This document shows positions 27,231 to 36,619 of a stretch of DNA of 64,000 nt, piece after piece. The notes beneath the pieces were generated by a model. That model searched no databases and was not told where the DNA came from. It saw only the letters and a list, made by a program, of their open reading frames with translations. This DNA is from Thermodesulfatator autotrophicus (GTDB lineage Bacteria > Desulfobacterota > Thermodesulfobacteria > Thermodesulfobacteriales > Thermodesulfatatoraceae): positions 1 to 64,000 of the forward strand of contig NZ_LSFI01000005.1 in assembly GCF_001642325.1 (NCBI RefSeq), given 5' to 3'. The position numbers and the translations under genes are program-made. Every line of letters begins with the position of its first letter. The stretch's first letter is position 1.

Positions 27231-29336
27231 GTGAGGCGTAAATTGCTTGACTTTTTTTTCAAACCACAGGCGATTGCGGTTATCGGGGCATCGCGAGAGC
27301 CTGGAAAAGTAGGCCATGATGTCTTAAAAAACCTCCTGGATTATAAGTTTCCTGGGCCTGTTTATCCCGTAAACCCTAAAGCGCAGGAAATTTTAGGTTT
27401 AAAGGCTTACCCTTCTATAAATGAACTTCCCCAGGGGGTTGACCTGGCTGTAGTGGCGGTGAGAGCCCCTTTAGTTCCTGAAGTTATTTCTCTTTGTGGG
27501 CAAAAGGGCATAAAGGGAGCAGTAGTTCTTTCTTCAGGCTTTAAAGAAACAGGCCGTGAAGGGGCTAAGCTTGAGCTTGAGCTTATTGAAAGCGCTAGAA
27601 AACATAAGGTGCGAATTATCGGGCCTAATTGCTTGGGTATTCTTGATACTTACTCGCGTTTAAACGCTACCTTTGCCGCTTTAAAGCCTTTAAAGGGAAA
27701 AATTGGTTTCTTTTCCCAATCAGGGGCCTTGTGTCTGGCTGTGCTTGAATGGTCACGGGCGGAAAAAATAGGGCTTTCTCGCTTTGTAAGCTTGGGCAAT
27801 AAAGCTGATATTTCGGAAATAGAATGTTTGCGCGCTCTTGCTGAAGATCCGCATACTGAAATTATTATGGGCTACCTTGAGGGTATAGAAGACGGACGAG
27901 CCTTCACGGAAGTGGCCTCTCAGGTTTCTCGCCAAAAGCCCGTTATAATCTTCAAAAGCGGTATCACCGCTGCTGGAGCAAGGGCGGCTTCCTCGCATAC
28001 CGGCTCTTTAGCTGGTTCTCAGGAGGCCTTTTTAGCGGCAGTTAAGAGAGCCGGTATCATTCGGGCAGAGACCCTCAGAGAATTTTTTAATCTTGCCCTT
28101 TATTTTGCAGGTAATCCCCCCATGGAGGGGCCTTATCTTGGTATCCTTACCAATTCCGGAGGCCCTGGCATTATAGCTGCTGATGCCTGTGAAAAGTCTT
28201 CCCTTGAATTACCAACACTTTCAGCCGAGACCATAGAAAAGTTGCGGCAGGTTTTACCTCCTTACGCTTCATTTTATAATCCTGTTGACATTACCGGTGA
28301 CGCCGATGCTGAACGATATAAAAAGGCCTTATCCCTTCTCCTTGAAGATAAAACTTTAAACGGTTTATTAGTCATTCTTTCGCGCACCGCCACGGTGGAC
28401 CCAGAAGCTGTGGCAGAAACACTTTCTGATAAAAAGGGCACCAAACCCCTGGTAGCCTGTTTCATAGGGGAAGAAAGCGTTAAAAAGGCAAAAACGAAAC
28501 TTTTAAAGGCCCATATCCCCCACTTTGAATATCCTGAAGAAGCAGTCAGTGTTTTTGATAAGTCCTGGAGGTATAAATTCTGGCTTAATAAGCCCAGGCC
28601 TAAAGCCAAGCGTCTCAAAGTTGATTTTAAAAGGGCAGCAGAAGTTTTGCAGTTGGTGCGTTCAGAAGGCAGGAGATATTTTCTGGACCATGAAGTCAAG
28701 CAAATTTTAGAGGCCTACGGCTTTACTTTTCCCAAAACTTTGCTGGCTCGCACCACCGATGAGGCCCTTTTAGCCGCTAAAGTTATTGGCTATCCCGTGG
28801 TTTTAAAGCTTGTTTCTCCGCAAGTGCAACATAAAACTGACATTGGCGGTGTTAAGCTTAATATTCAGAACGATGAAGAATTAGTAAAAGCCTTTCAGGA
28901 AATGCTTATCAGTGTTCGTAAACGTTTGCCAGGTGTTTCGGTTTTAGGAGTCATAGTTCAGGAGATGGTGTACAAAGGTAAAGAGGTTATTGTGGGCTTT
29001 TTGAGGGACCCACAGTTCGGCCCCATAGTGATGTTTGGTTTAGGAGGAATTTACGTAGAAGTAATGAAAGACGTTACTTTTAACTTAGCACCTTTGAGTA
29101 AAGAAGAAGCCCTTGAAATGATTAGAGAAATTAAAGCCTACCCGGTTCTAAAAGGCATAAGGGGTGAACCAGAAGTTGATATGAATGCTCTGGCCCGTTC
29201 TATAATGGCCATGGGGCAGCTTGTTTCTGATTTCCCTGAGCTTAGTGAGGGAGAAATTAATCCTTTAATAATTGGCCCCAGGGGCTTTAAAACTATAGCT
29301 GTTGATGCCCGTTTAAGTTTAGGGGGAGAAAAATGA
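27231..29336 (+). CDS. ADP-forming acetate/acyl-CoA synthetase (fused subunits)
   Basis: 701-residue NDP-forming CoA ligase. It has a CoA-binding Rossmann domain (AVIGASREPGKVGHDVLKNLL), a ligase domain with the phosphohistidine segment SSHTGSLAGS, and a C-terminal ATP-grasp domain (GYPVVLKLVSPQVQHKTDIGGV). It conserves energy by converting acyl-CoA, ADP and phosphate to acid, CoA and ATP, or runs in reverse. The apparent start is GTG with no clear ribosome site. It overlaps the next gene by 4 bp, linking the two in carbon metabolism. Confidence 0.92.
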   Translation: MRRKLLDFFFKPQAIAVIGASREPGKVGHDVLKNLLDYKFPGPVYPVNPKAQEILGLKAYPSINELPQGVDLAVVAVRAPLVPEVISLCGQKGIKGAVVLSSGFKETGREGAKLELELIESARKHKVRIIGPNCLGILDTYSRLNATFAALKPLKGKIGFFSQSGALCLAVLEWSRAEKIGLSRFVSLGNKADISEIECLRALAEDPHTEIIMGYLEGIEDGRAFTEVASQVSRQKPVIIFKSGITAAGARAASSHTGSLAGSQEAFLAAVKRAGIIRAETLREFFNLALYFAGNPPMEGPYLGILTNSGGPGIIAADACEKSSLELPTLSAETIEKLRQVLPPYASFYNPVDITGDADAERYKKALSLLLEDKTLNGLLVILSRTATVDPEAVAETLSDKKGTKPLVACFIGEESVKKAKTKLLKAHIPHFEYPEEAVSVFDKSWRYKFWLNKPRPKAKRLKVDFKRAAEVLQLVRSEGRRYFLDHEVKQILEAYGFTFPKTLLARTTDEALLAAKVIGYPVVLKLVSPQVQHKTDIGGVKLNIQNDEELVKAFQEMLISVRKRLPGVSVLGVIVQEMVYKGKEVIVGFLRDPQFGPIVMFGLGGIYVEVMKDVTFNLAPLSKEEALEMIREIKAYPVLKGIRGEPEVDMNALARSIMAMGQLVSDFPELSEGEINPLIIGPRGFKTIAVDARLSLGGEK

Positions 29337-30388
29337 GTATTATTTACGTTTGTTCAACATCAGGTTTTTCAGGAAAAACTTTGGCCCTTCTGGGGCTTGG
29401 TCAATTTCTAAGAAAAGAAAAGCTTGCCTTCTCTTACCGTAAGCCGATAGGTAATCGCCCTGTTTACCAAAACGGCTACATTGTTGATGACGATGCTGCT
29501 TTTCTGGCCCAGGTGTTTGAACTTGATATCCCTCTTGATAAGCTTTCAGCCATAATTCTTACGCAAGATACCGTAGTAAAAGGCTTTAAAAGAGAAATTG
29601 AACCCCTTATGCCTCAGGTCCTTAATTTTTGTGAGGAGGCCCAAAAAGACGCTGATATTTTATTACTTGGTGGTTACGGAAGCCTTTATTCAGGCAAATT
29701 TTTGGGGATTTCAGGGGTTGACCTGGCTAAAAAGCTGAAAGCACATATATGTTTGGTGGTGCGGTATGAAGGGGAGTATGTGGTGGATTACATCCTCCAG
29801 GCAGTTCAAGAATTTCCCGGGCAAAAATGCGGCGTAATTTTAAACGACCTACGCGAAGAACATCTTTATAACTACCAGGATCTCGTAAAGCCTTATTTAG
29901 AAAAAATGGGTATAGAAATTCTAGGTGAAATTCCTCATCACAATAAGTTAGCGGCTGTTTCAGTGAGGGACTTAAGAGAATATCTCGGGGCTCGTATTTT
30001 GGGTTATACTGCGGAAGACCGCCTGGTGGAAAGTTTTCTCATAGGTGGCATGCAGGTGGACAAAGCTATCCAGTATTTTCGTAAACTTTCAAATTTTGGT
30101 GTCATTGTAGGTGGAGACCGTTCTGATATTCAACTAGCTGCTATTGAGACCGGAGCCGTATGTCTCATTTTAACCGGAGGGCTTTATCCCAATGAAATAA
30201 TTTTAGCGCACGCCGAAGAGAAGAAAGTGGCTATTCTGGTGGCTGAAGAAGATACCTATTCAGTGGCCAGACGCGTTGAACGTCTTCCTGCTCAGGCTCG
30301 CATACGCCACCCTGAAAAGCTAGCCTGCGCCCTGGAAGTAACAGCCCGTGCTCTCAATTATGAAAAGCTGGCTAAATTTATAGCTTAG
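29333..30388 (+). CDS. BioD-like/DRTGG-domain protein (phosphotransacetylase N-terminal-like)
   Basis: 351 residues. The N-terminal P-loop-like domain (STSGFSGKTLALLGLG) is of the dethiobiotin-synthetase-like kind (AAA_26). A DRTGG-type domain follows at about 215-330 (VIVGGDRSDIQLAAIETG, LTGGLYPN). The layout equals the N-terminal part of long phosphotransacetylases, without the catalytic PTA domain. Coupling to the ADP-forming synthetase suggests regulation of acetyl-CoA/acetate flux (inference). It converges with acpS, overlapping by 4 bp. Confidence 0.82.
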   Translation: MSIIYVCSTSGFSGKTLALLGLGQFLRKEKLAFSYRKPIGNRPVYQNGYIVDDDAAFLAQVFELDIPLDKLSAIILTQDTVVKGFKREIEPLMPQVLNFCEEAQKDADILLLGGYGSLYSGKFLGISGVDLAKKLKAHICLVVRYEGEYVVDYILQAVQEFPGQKCGVILNDLREEHLYNYQDLVKPYLEKMGIEILGEIPHHNKLAAVSVRDLREYLGARILGYTAEDRLVESFLIGGMQVDKAIQYFRKLSNFGVIVGGDRSDIQLAAIETGAVCLILTGGLYPNEIILAHAEEKKVAILVAEEDTYSVARRVERLPAQARIRHPEKLACALEVTARALNYEKLAKFIA

Positions 30389-30759
30389 CCTTCAATGATA
30401 ACTATAGCAGTGGCATAAAGCCTTTCGTGAGATAAGGATACATGTAATCTTTTTGCTCCAAGGGTTTTAAATCTTTCTAGCGCCCGGCCATATAATCTCA
30501 TAAAGGGTTTCCCTGAAGGTTCGTGTAAAAGTTCCATTTCTCGCCAGGATATCCCTCGGAGCCCGGTGCCAAGGGCCTTAGAGCAGGCTTCTTTAGTGGC
30601 AAAATAGGCGGCCACGTAAGGAGCTAAATATCTTTTGTGAGAAATGGCTTTTCTTTCTTCTGGGGTGAGAATTCTTTGTAAAAACCTCTCTCCATAAGAG
30701 GCTAAAACTTTCTCTATCCTTGGTATTTCCACTAAATCAATTCCCAGGCCTTTAATCAT
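30385..30759 (-). CDS. acpS: Holo-[acyl-carrier-protein] synthase
   Basis: 124-residue phosphopantetheinyl transferase. It has GLGIDLVEIPRIEKVL (metal Asp) and FATKEACSKALGTGL (catalytic Glu/Lys) and ends with SLSHERLYATAIVI. It transfers phosphopantetheine from CoA to acyl carrier protein. It overlaps tail-to-tail with the DRTGG gene. The length is standard. Confidence 0.94.
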   Translation of the reverse strand: MIKGLGIDLVEIPRIEKVLASYGERFLQRILTPEERKAISHKRYLAPYVAAYFATKEACSKALGTGLRGISWREMELLHEPSGKPFMRLYGRALERFKTLGAKRLHVSLSHERLYATAIVIIEG

Positions 30760-30779
30760 CCGAATATTATAACTTTATA

Positions 30780-31190
30780 TTTTTACGTGTAATAGAAAAA
30801 TCAATTTTTAGATTTTTACTGCGAACCCGCATGGGTATAAATAAAAGTAGCGAGATTACCTGGGTGTTTTACATCGCCTCGCGGTACTTTGTAATGTAAT
30901 AAATTTCCTACTTAAATTCTAAACCTTTGCAATACATTTTCTGAGATTGCTTTGCCTGTCCCGAGCGAAGCGAGGGATTCCCTCGCAGTGACAGTTAGGA
31001 ACATACTCGCCGTAATATTAATGAGAGCGTAAAACAGGTGGCAATTTTTGGGTTGTCATTACGAGCCACTTACCACCCCGTCATTGCGAGCCACGAAGTG
31101 GCGAAGCAATCTCTTCCTTAAAGGATAAGGTCTCTTAAATTCGTTGGTTGCATTGCTTATTCTTTTGATACTTGCTGTGCAAGGTAAAAA
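30780..31190. repeat. Gap with dispersed-repeat blocks downstream of nifA
   Basis: The 434-bp gap holds two repeat blocks. One at about 30950-30992 reads gattgctttgcctgtcccgagcgaagcgag...ccctcgcagtgacag. The other, at about 31054-31115, has tcattacgagcc, then tcattgcgagccacgaagtggcgaagcaatctc. The rest is A/T-rich without recognisable genes. Confidence 0.82.
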
Positions 31191-31193
31191 GGC

Positions 31194-32792
31194 TCACTTT
31201 CCATGATAAGCAGTTTTTGGGGGACGCCCTCTCCTTAAAGGAATTTTTTCTTCAATCCCCAGACACTGGATACGATAACGAAGTTGCCTAAAGGTTAACC
31301 CCAGTTCTTTGGCCGCACGAGCTATTATAAAATTATGTCGTTTCAGGACCTCTATTATTTCTTCTTCACTTAATTCCTGCGGAGGAATTTCTAAACTTAA
31401 AGAAGATTCCTTTTCTGGTAAAACCTTTTTAAGCAAAGAGCTAATTAATCCTTCAGTTACTGTATCGTTTTCACTGAGGATAAAAAGCCTTTCTAGAAAA
31501 TTTTCAAGCTCACGCACATTGCCAGGCCAATGGTAACGACTCATTATTTCCATAGCCTTAGGGGTAAGGCGTAAGTTGCGGGCATATTCTTTGGATAAGC
31601 GGCGCAAAATAAAATTTATCAGGAGAGGCAAATCTTCTAATCGTTCCCTTAAAGGAGGAATATAAATGGGAAATACGTTTAGCCTGAAAAATAGATCTTC
31701 CCGAAATTTCCCTTCTCTTGCTAGGTTTTCTAAGTCCCTGTTGGTAGCTGCAATAATCCTTACATCAACTCTTCTAGTTTTGGTACTACCAAGGCGTTCA
31801 AATTCCCGTTCCTGAATAAACCGCAATAGTTTTGCTTGTAATTCCAGAGAAAGTTCAGATATTTCATCAAGGAATACCGTACCTTCGTGAGCCTCTTCAA
31901 GTAAGCCGGGTTTGCTTTTTATAGCCCCGGTAAAGGCCCCTTTTTCATAACCAAAAAGCTCGGCCTCAAGGAGATTTTCAGGAAGAGAAGCACAGTTTAT
32001 CTTAACAAAAGGTTTACCTGCCCTGGGAGAAAGGTCATGGATTAAACGTGCCGTTAAAGTTTTGCCTGTCCCTGATTCACCTTGCAGTAGAACTGTCGCA
32101 CGGGTTGGAGCAACTTGCCTTACCAGAGTAAGCACCTTTTGCATTTCCGGGCTACGGGAGCTAGCCATAAAATCGCTAAAGCGTTTTTTTAGTTCCGTGC
32201 GAAGAAGCAGGTTTTCCTGTTTCAAGTGAATTTCTCGCTTTTCTATATTGCGGCGTAATTGAACAAACTGTGCTACTAATAGAGCTACTATCTCCAGAAA
32301 GTTAATATCTTCGTGATAATCAATTCCATCTTCAAAAAGGCGATCTACAGAGAGAACGCCAATAGCTTTATCTTCAAGCATAATGGGTACAGCCAGGAAT
32401 GAGATTTCTTCACGCTCAAGCTTTCTGGCACCGGTGCGGTTCAAAAATAGAGGTTCCTGTTTAACGTTTAAAACCACACACGGCTCTCCGGTTAAAAACA
32501 CCTGGCCCGTAATACCCTCTCCAGGGGCATAAACTCCACGGGCCTCTTCTTCAGGGCTAAGGCCATAGGAGGCCCGGATAAATAAACGATCCGCATCCTC
32601 ATCGTAAAGGGTAATACTAGCCCTTTTCATACGAAGTTTTTCAGCTAAAACATAAAGTATATCTCTTAAGGCATTATCCAGGTCAAAGGCCTTACCTATT
32701 ATACGACAGGCCTCGTGTAAAACTTCAAGCTTACGGTGTTCTAACGAATTTTTATCCATTTTAACTTTTTTGTTAAAACCATCTTTACGCAT
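31194..32792 (-). CDS. nifA: Nif-specific sigma-54 activator NifA
   Basis: 532 residues with a GAF domain (about 30-170), AAA+ domain with Walker A GESGTGKT, the sigma-54 contact loop GAFTGA and Walker [12 protein letters not shown], and a Fis-type HTH at the C-terminus ([21 protein letters not shown]). This order is that of NifA. No cysteine-rich interdomain linker of the oxygen-sensing type is evident. Adjacent nifV and nifH support the assignment. It overlaps nifV by 8 bp and probably shares its transcript. Confidence 0.9.
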   Translation of the reverse strand: MRKDGFNKKVKMDKNSLEHRKLEVLHEACRIIGKAFDLDNALRDILYVLAEKLRMKRASITLYDEDADRLFIRASYGLSPEEEARGVYAPGEGITGQVFLTGEPCVVLNVKQEPLFLNRTGARKLEREEISFLAVPIMLEDKAIGVLSVDRLFEDGIDYHEDINFLEIVALLVAQFVQLRRNIEKREIHLKQENLLLRTELKKRFSDFMASSRSPEMQKVLTLVRQVAPTRATVLLQGESGTGKTLTARLIHDLSPRAGKPFVKINCASLPENLLEAELFGYEKGAFTGAIKSKPGLLEEAHEGTVFLDEISELSLELQAKLLRFIQEREFERLGSTKTRRVDVRIIAATNRDLENLAREGKFREDLFFRLNVFPIYIPPLRERLEDLPLLINFILRRLSKEYARNLRLTPKAMEIMSRYHWPGNVRELENFLERLFILSENDTVTEGLISSLLKKVLPEKESSLSLEIPPQELSEEEIIEVLKRHNFIIARAAKELGLTFRQLRYRIQCLGIEEKIPLRRGRPPKTAYHGK

Positions 32793-33960
32793 TTGTCAGT
32801 TTTGTTGAAAAATTTATTTTATTAGTTTCTTCACTTTTGTTTTTCATTATAAACTGCTCGTATATTTTTTTGATTTCTTCGTCATTTAAAGGCCGGCCAT
32901 ATTCTTGGGCAAGCTGTCGGATTTTATTTAACAAAATTGGAAGATATTCTTCTGGAATAGTTAAATCCAATTCTTGTAATTTTCCCCTTAAAGCGCCAAG
33001 GCCTGACTTTTCTCCCAAAACGAGCTTATGTGAAAGCCCAAGAACTTCCGGTGGGAAGGGTTCGTAAAGTTTTTTATTTTTGTAAAGGCCATCTACGTGA
33101 AGGCCAGTTTCACAGGTAAAGAGGTATCTTCCCAAAACGGGCTTGAATGGAGGAATGGTTTCTCCTGCGTGCCAGGAAAGAAAGTGAGCGGCTAAAGGCA
33201 ATAGTTCAAGGCGATAGTTTTTCTTGCCTCGACGAAAGCAAAGATAAACCAGAACTTCTTCAAGAGGAGTAATACCTGCCCTTTCTCCTAGCCCTAAAAG
33301 ACTTACATCTACCCAGTCTGCTCCAGTTTCAAGGGCTGTTATGGCGTTTCCTGTGGCTAACCCCAGATCATTATGGAAATGAAAGGATAGCTCTAAATCT
33401 GGAAAACGTTTTTTGAATTCTTCTACAAGTTTTATAACTTTTAATGGTTGCCAGAAACTAAGGGTGTCAGAAAGGCGCAAGCGTTTAACCCCGGCGGACA
33501 AAGCTTCTTCAGCTATTTGGAAAAGCAAATTAGGAGAAGTGCGACTGGCGTCCTCTAGGCCCAGAGAAACATAAGAAAAGTATTGGCTGGCTTCCTTAAC
33601 TAACTTTTTTATTCTTTTAAGTAATTCTTCGGAAGTAATTTTAAGCTTATATTTAAGATGAAGTCTGGATGCAGGAGCACTTAAATTGATTCTTTTAAGC
33701 CCTGGGAACAAATTATAGGCCAGCTCTAAATCTTTTTCGTTTAAGCGGCACCAAAAACTAAATCTGTCTTCTATCTTTTTTCTTCTGATAGACTGCCAGA
33801 TATGTTCTAAATCTTTATCTCTACGAACTATACCAAACTCTATCTCTTCTATACCTATATCATAAAGCAAAAATGCCAGGCGTAACTTGACTTCTGGCTT
33901 TAGATAAACTCCGAAACGCTGTACTCCCTCTCTTAACGTGCTATCCAGTAATCTCATCAT
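32785..33960 (-). CDS. nifV: Homocitrate synthase
   Basis: 391-residue alpha-isopropylmalate-synthase-family enzyme. The N-terminal [11 protein letters not shown] and the metal/catalytic block [15 protein letters not shown] match NifV, as does [13 protein letters not shown]. It condenses acetyl-CoA and 2-oxoglutarate to homocitrate, the organic ligand of the nitrogenase cofactor. Because DSTLREG sits at residues 6-12, the start must be the ATG at 33960 or 33957. No ribosome site precedes either. The gene is divergent from nifH. Confidence 0.9.
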   Translation of the reverse strand: MMRLLDSTLREGVQRFGVYLKPEVKLRLAFLLYDIGIEEIEFGIVRRDKDLEHIWQSIRRKKIEDRFSFWCRLNEKDLELAYNLFPGLKRINLSAPASRLHLKYKLKITSEELLKRIKKLVKEASQYFSYVSLGLEDASRTSPNLLFQIAEEALSAGVKRLRLSDTLSFWQPLKVIKLVEEFKKRFPDLELSFHFHNDLGLATGNAITALETGADWVDVSLLGLGERAGITPLEEVLVYLCFRRGKKNYRLELLPLAAHFLSWHAGETIPPFKPVLGRYLFTCETGLHVDGLYKNKKLYEPFPPEVLGLSHKLVLGEKSGLGALRGKLQELDLTIPEEYLPILLNKIRQLAQEYGRPLNDEEIKKIYEQFIMKNKSEETNKINFSTKLTNA

Positions 33961-33972
33961 ACTTTTATTAAT

Positions 33973-33988
33973 AGCAAAATCCGTTCCA
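33973..33988 (-). promoter_or_regulatory. Sigma-54 promoter facing nifV-nifA
   Basis: On the minus strand TGGAACGGATTTTGCT matches the -24/-12 consensus TGGCACGNNNNTTGCW with one mismatch (A for C). Predicted transcription start is about 33962, only 2-5 nt before the possible nifV starts, implying a nearly leaderless mRNA or a chance match. Confidence 0.55.
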
Positions 33989-33999
33989 GTTTTTAAAAT

Positions 34000-34015
34000 T
34001 GTTTTGTTTTAAACA
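34000..34015. promoter_or_regulatory. NifA upstream activator sequence
   Basis: TGTTTTGTTTTAAACA fits TGT-N10-ACA. It lies about 122 bp upstream of the nifH -24 element, a usual distance for NifA action, and near the nifV promoter. Confidence 0.7.
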
Positions 34016-34136
34016 AATAGAAAAATTACAAAACTCACAAAAACTTTTCTGCTAAAAACTTACTGTCAATTTATTTGTTAGTTTTTCAGAACCTTTTATT
34101 GCCTTAAAAGCATTTAAAACAAAAGAAAATACAGTT

Positions 34137-34152
34137 TGGCACATACTTTGCT
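34137..34152 (+). promoter_or_regulatory. Sigma-54 promoter of the nifH operon
   Basis: TGGCACATACTTTGCT has GG and GC exactly 12 bases apart, nearly perfect -24/-12. Predicted start is about 34162-34163, leaving a roughly 30-nt leader with AGGAGG before nifH. Confidence 0.88.
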
Positions 34153-34188
34153 CAGTATAAATAAGCAAAAAGTTAGTAGGAGGTTTAA

Positions 34189-35019
<831 letters not shown>

Positions 35020-35045
35020 AACAACATTTTTAGGAGGAGCCAAAT

Positions 35046-35363
35046 ATGAAAATGATAAAAGCTGTTATCAGACCTGAAAAGGTAGATGATGTAGTAGAGG
35101 CCCTTGAAAAGGAAGGTTTTTTAGCCTTGACGCGTATAGACGTGGTGGGGCGCGGTAAACAGGGCGGTCTAACTATGGGAGAAATTGTTTACGACGAGCT
35201 TCCCAAGTCAATGCTTCTTCTGGTGGTGGATGAAGAAGCGGTGCCCAAAGTTTGTGAAATCATCATGGAGTCAGCACGCACTGGACGCTTTGGTGACGGG
35301 AAAATTTTTGTGCTCCCGGTAAACCAGGTCTGGACCGTGCGTACAGGAGCTCCTGAACTCTAA
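35046..35363 (+). CDS. nifI1: PII-family nitrogenase regulator NifI1
   Basis: 105-residue GlnB-like protein: MIKAVIRPEKVDDVVEALEKEGF, T-loop region GRGKQGGLTMGEIVYDELPK and C-terminal GDGKIFVLPVNQVWTVRTG. The T-loop lacks the uridylylated Tyr context of GlnB and matches NifI1. Together with NifI2 it forms a complex that binds and inhibits NifDK when ammonium is high and is relieved by 2-oxoglutarate. It lies 26 bp after nifH. Confidence 0.93.
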   Translation: MKMIKAVIRPEKVDDVVEALEKEGFLALTRIDVVGRGKQGGLTMGEIVYDELPKSMLLLVVDEEAVPKVCEIIMESARTGRFGDGKIFVLPVNQVWTVRTGAPEL

Positions 35364-35378
35364 ACAAGAGGAGGCAAT

Positions 35379-35759
35379 ATGAGCAAGTTATGTGAAATTA
35401 TGGCCATTGTAAGACCAAATAAGATGCTTGCCACTAAAAAGGCCCTGGCTGAAATAGGCCTGCCTTCTTTTACAGCTTTTCCCTGCTTTGGGCGGGGCAG
35501 ACAGGCAGGCAGAGTGGGAGAGATTTCTTATCCTATAAGTCCTGAAGTTATAGAAAAGGCCAAAGATATGGGGCCTACTTTTATACCAAAGCGCATTATC
35601 TTGGCGGTTGTGCCTGAAGCCATGGTGGAAAAGGTAGTGCAGACCATTATTAAAGTGAATCAAACTGGTCAGCATGGTGATGGGAAAATCTTTGTCCTGC
35701 CAGTAGAGGAGAGTTACCGGGTAAGGACAGGTGAGAAAAATTTAGAAGCCCTTTTCTAA
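35379..35759 (+). CDS. nifI2: PII-family nitrogenase regulator NifI2
   Basis: 126-residue PII protein with a longer T-loop (FGRGRQAGRVGEISYPISPEV, then GPTFIPKRIILAVVPE) and the usual HGDGKIFVLPVEESYRVRTGE end. The extended loop is characteristic of NifI2, the partner of NifI1. Position between nifH and nifD is the arrangement of methanogens and anaerobic bacteria that use direct NifI switch-off. 15 bp after nifI1, with a strong GGAGG site. Confidence 0.93.
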   Translation: MSKLCEIMAIVRPNKMLATKKALAEIGLPSFTAFPCFGRGRQAGRVGEISYPISPEVIEKAKDMGPTFIPKRIILAVVPEAMVEKVVQTIIKVNQTGQHGDGKIFVLPVEESYRVRTGEKNLEALF

Positions 35760-35770
35760 AGGAGGCCAAA

Positions 35771-36598
35771 ATGTTGAGACATCCTTGTTTTGACCATAAA
35801 GCCCATCGGATAGTTGGGAGACTTCACCTGCCGGTGGCGCCAAAATGCAACATAAAGTGTGCCTATTGTGAACGCGAGGTAGGCTGTGTTCATGAGTCAA
35901 GGCCTGGAGTAGCCAGCAGAGTTATCAGCCCCGAGGAGGTCGGTTTTTATGTGGAAAAGGCCATTTCCTTTATCCCGCAGATAGAAGTTATCGGTGTAGC
36001 CGGCCCTGGTGATGCCCTGGCCAATGAAGAGACCTTTGAAGCCTTGAAGCAGGTTAAGGCTAAGTTCCCGGAGCTAAAGATCTGTCTTTCAACTAATGGT
36101 CTAGCTTTACCGGAAAGCCTCCCGAAAATGCTTGGAGTAGGAGTGGAATTTGTTTCGGTAACAGTGAACTTTATTTCTCCCGAAGTTGGGGCCAAGCTTC
36201 TCCGCTGGGTCAAGGCTGAACACAAACTGGAAGGTAAAGACGCCGCTTCTTTTCTTGTTAGCAAACAACTTGAAGGAATAAACCTTGCCTCTCAAGCTGG
36301 ACTCAGGGTGAAGGTGAATACGGTGTTAGTGCCGGGGGTAAACGATGACGAAGTAACAGCTATTGCCAGAGAAGTGGCCAAGGCTGGAGCCAGTTTAATG
36401 AATATTATTCCTCTAATTCCTTTAGGAGAATTCAGGGGTTATCGGGCGCCTACGCGAAAAGAGCTGAATAAGGCTCGGTCTAAAGCTGCTCATTACCTAC
36501 CGCAATTTTTAGCCTGTAAGCGCTGCCGAGCTGACGCTGCGGGTATCCCGGCCTTAGGAGACTTAAACGTTTTTAATTCTAAGGCCCTTTGTGCTTAA
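35771..36598 (+). CDS. nifB: FeMo-cofactor radical SAM enzyme NifB (core only)
   Basis: 275 residues. Cluster motif CNIKCAYCER, ExxG-type VAGPGDALANEETFE, and the C-terminal CKRCRADAAGIPAL with additional cluster ligands. It builds NifB-co (Fe8S9C) from two Fe4S4 clusters. It has no C-terminal NifX-like domain, the short form typical of archaea and many anaerobes. The NifX-like domain fused to Mrp at 49.1 kb is a possible carrier (inference). It lies 11 bp after nifI2 and 21 bp before nifD. Confidence 0.93.
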   Translation: MLRHPCFDHKAHRIVGRLHLPVAPKCNIKCAYCEREVGCVHESRPGVASRVISPEEVGFYVEKAISFIPQIEVIGVAGPGDALANEETFEALKQVKAKFPELKICLSTNGLALPESLPKMLGVGVEFVSVTVNFISPEVGAKLLRWVKAEHKLEGKDAASFLVSKQLEGINLASQAGLRVKVNTVLVPGVNDDEVTAIAREVAKAGASLMNIIPLIPLGEFRGYRAPTRKELNKARSKAAHYLPQFLACKRCRADAAGIPALGDLNVFNSKALCA

Positions 36599-36619
36599 AA
36601 CCCAATAAGGAGGAAGACC

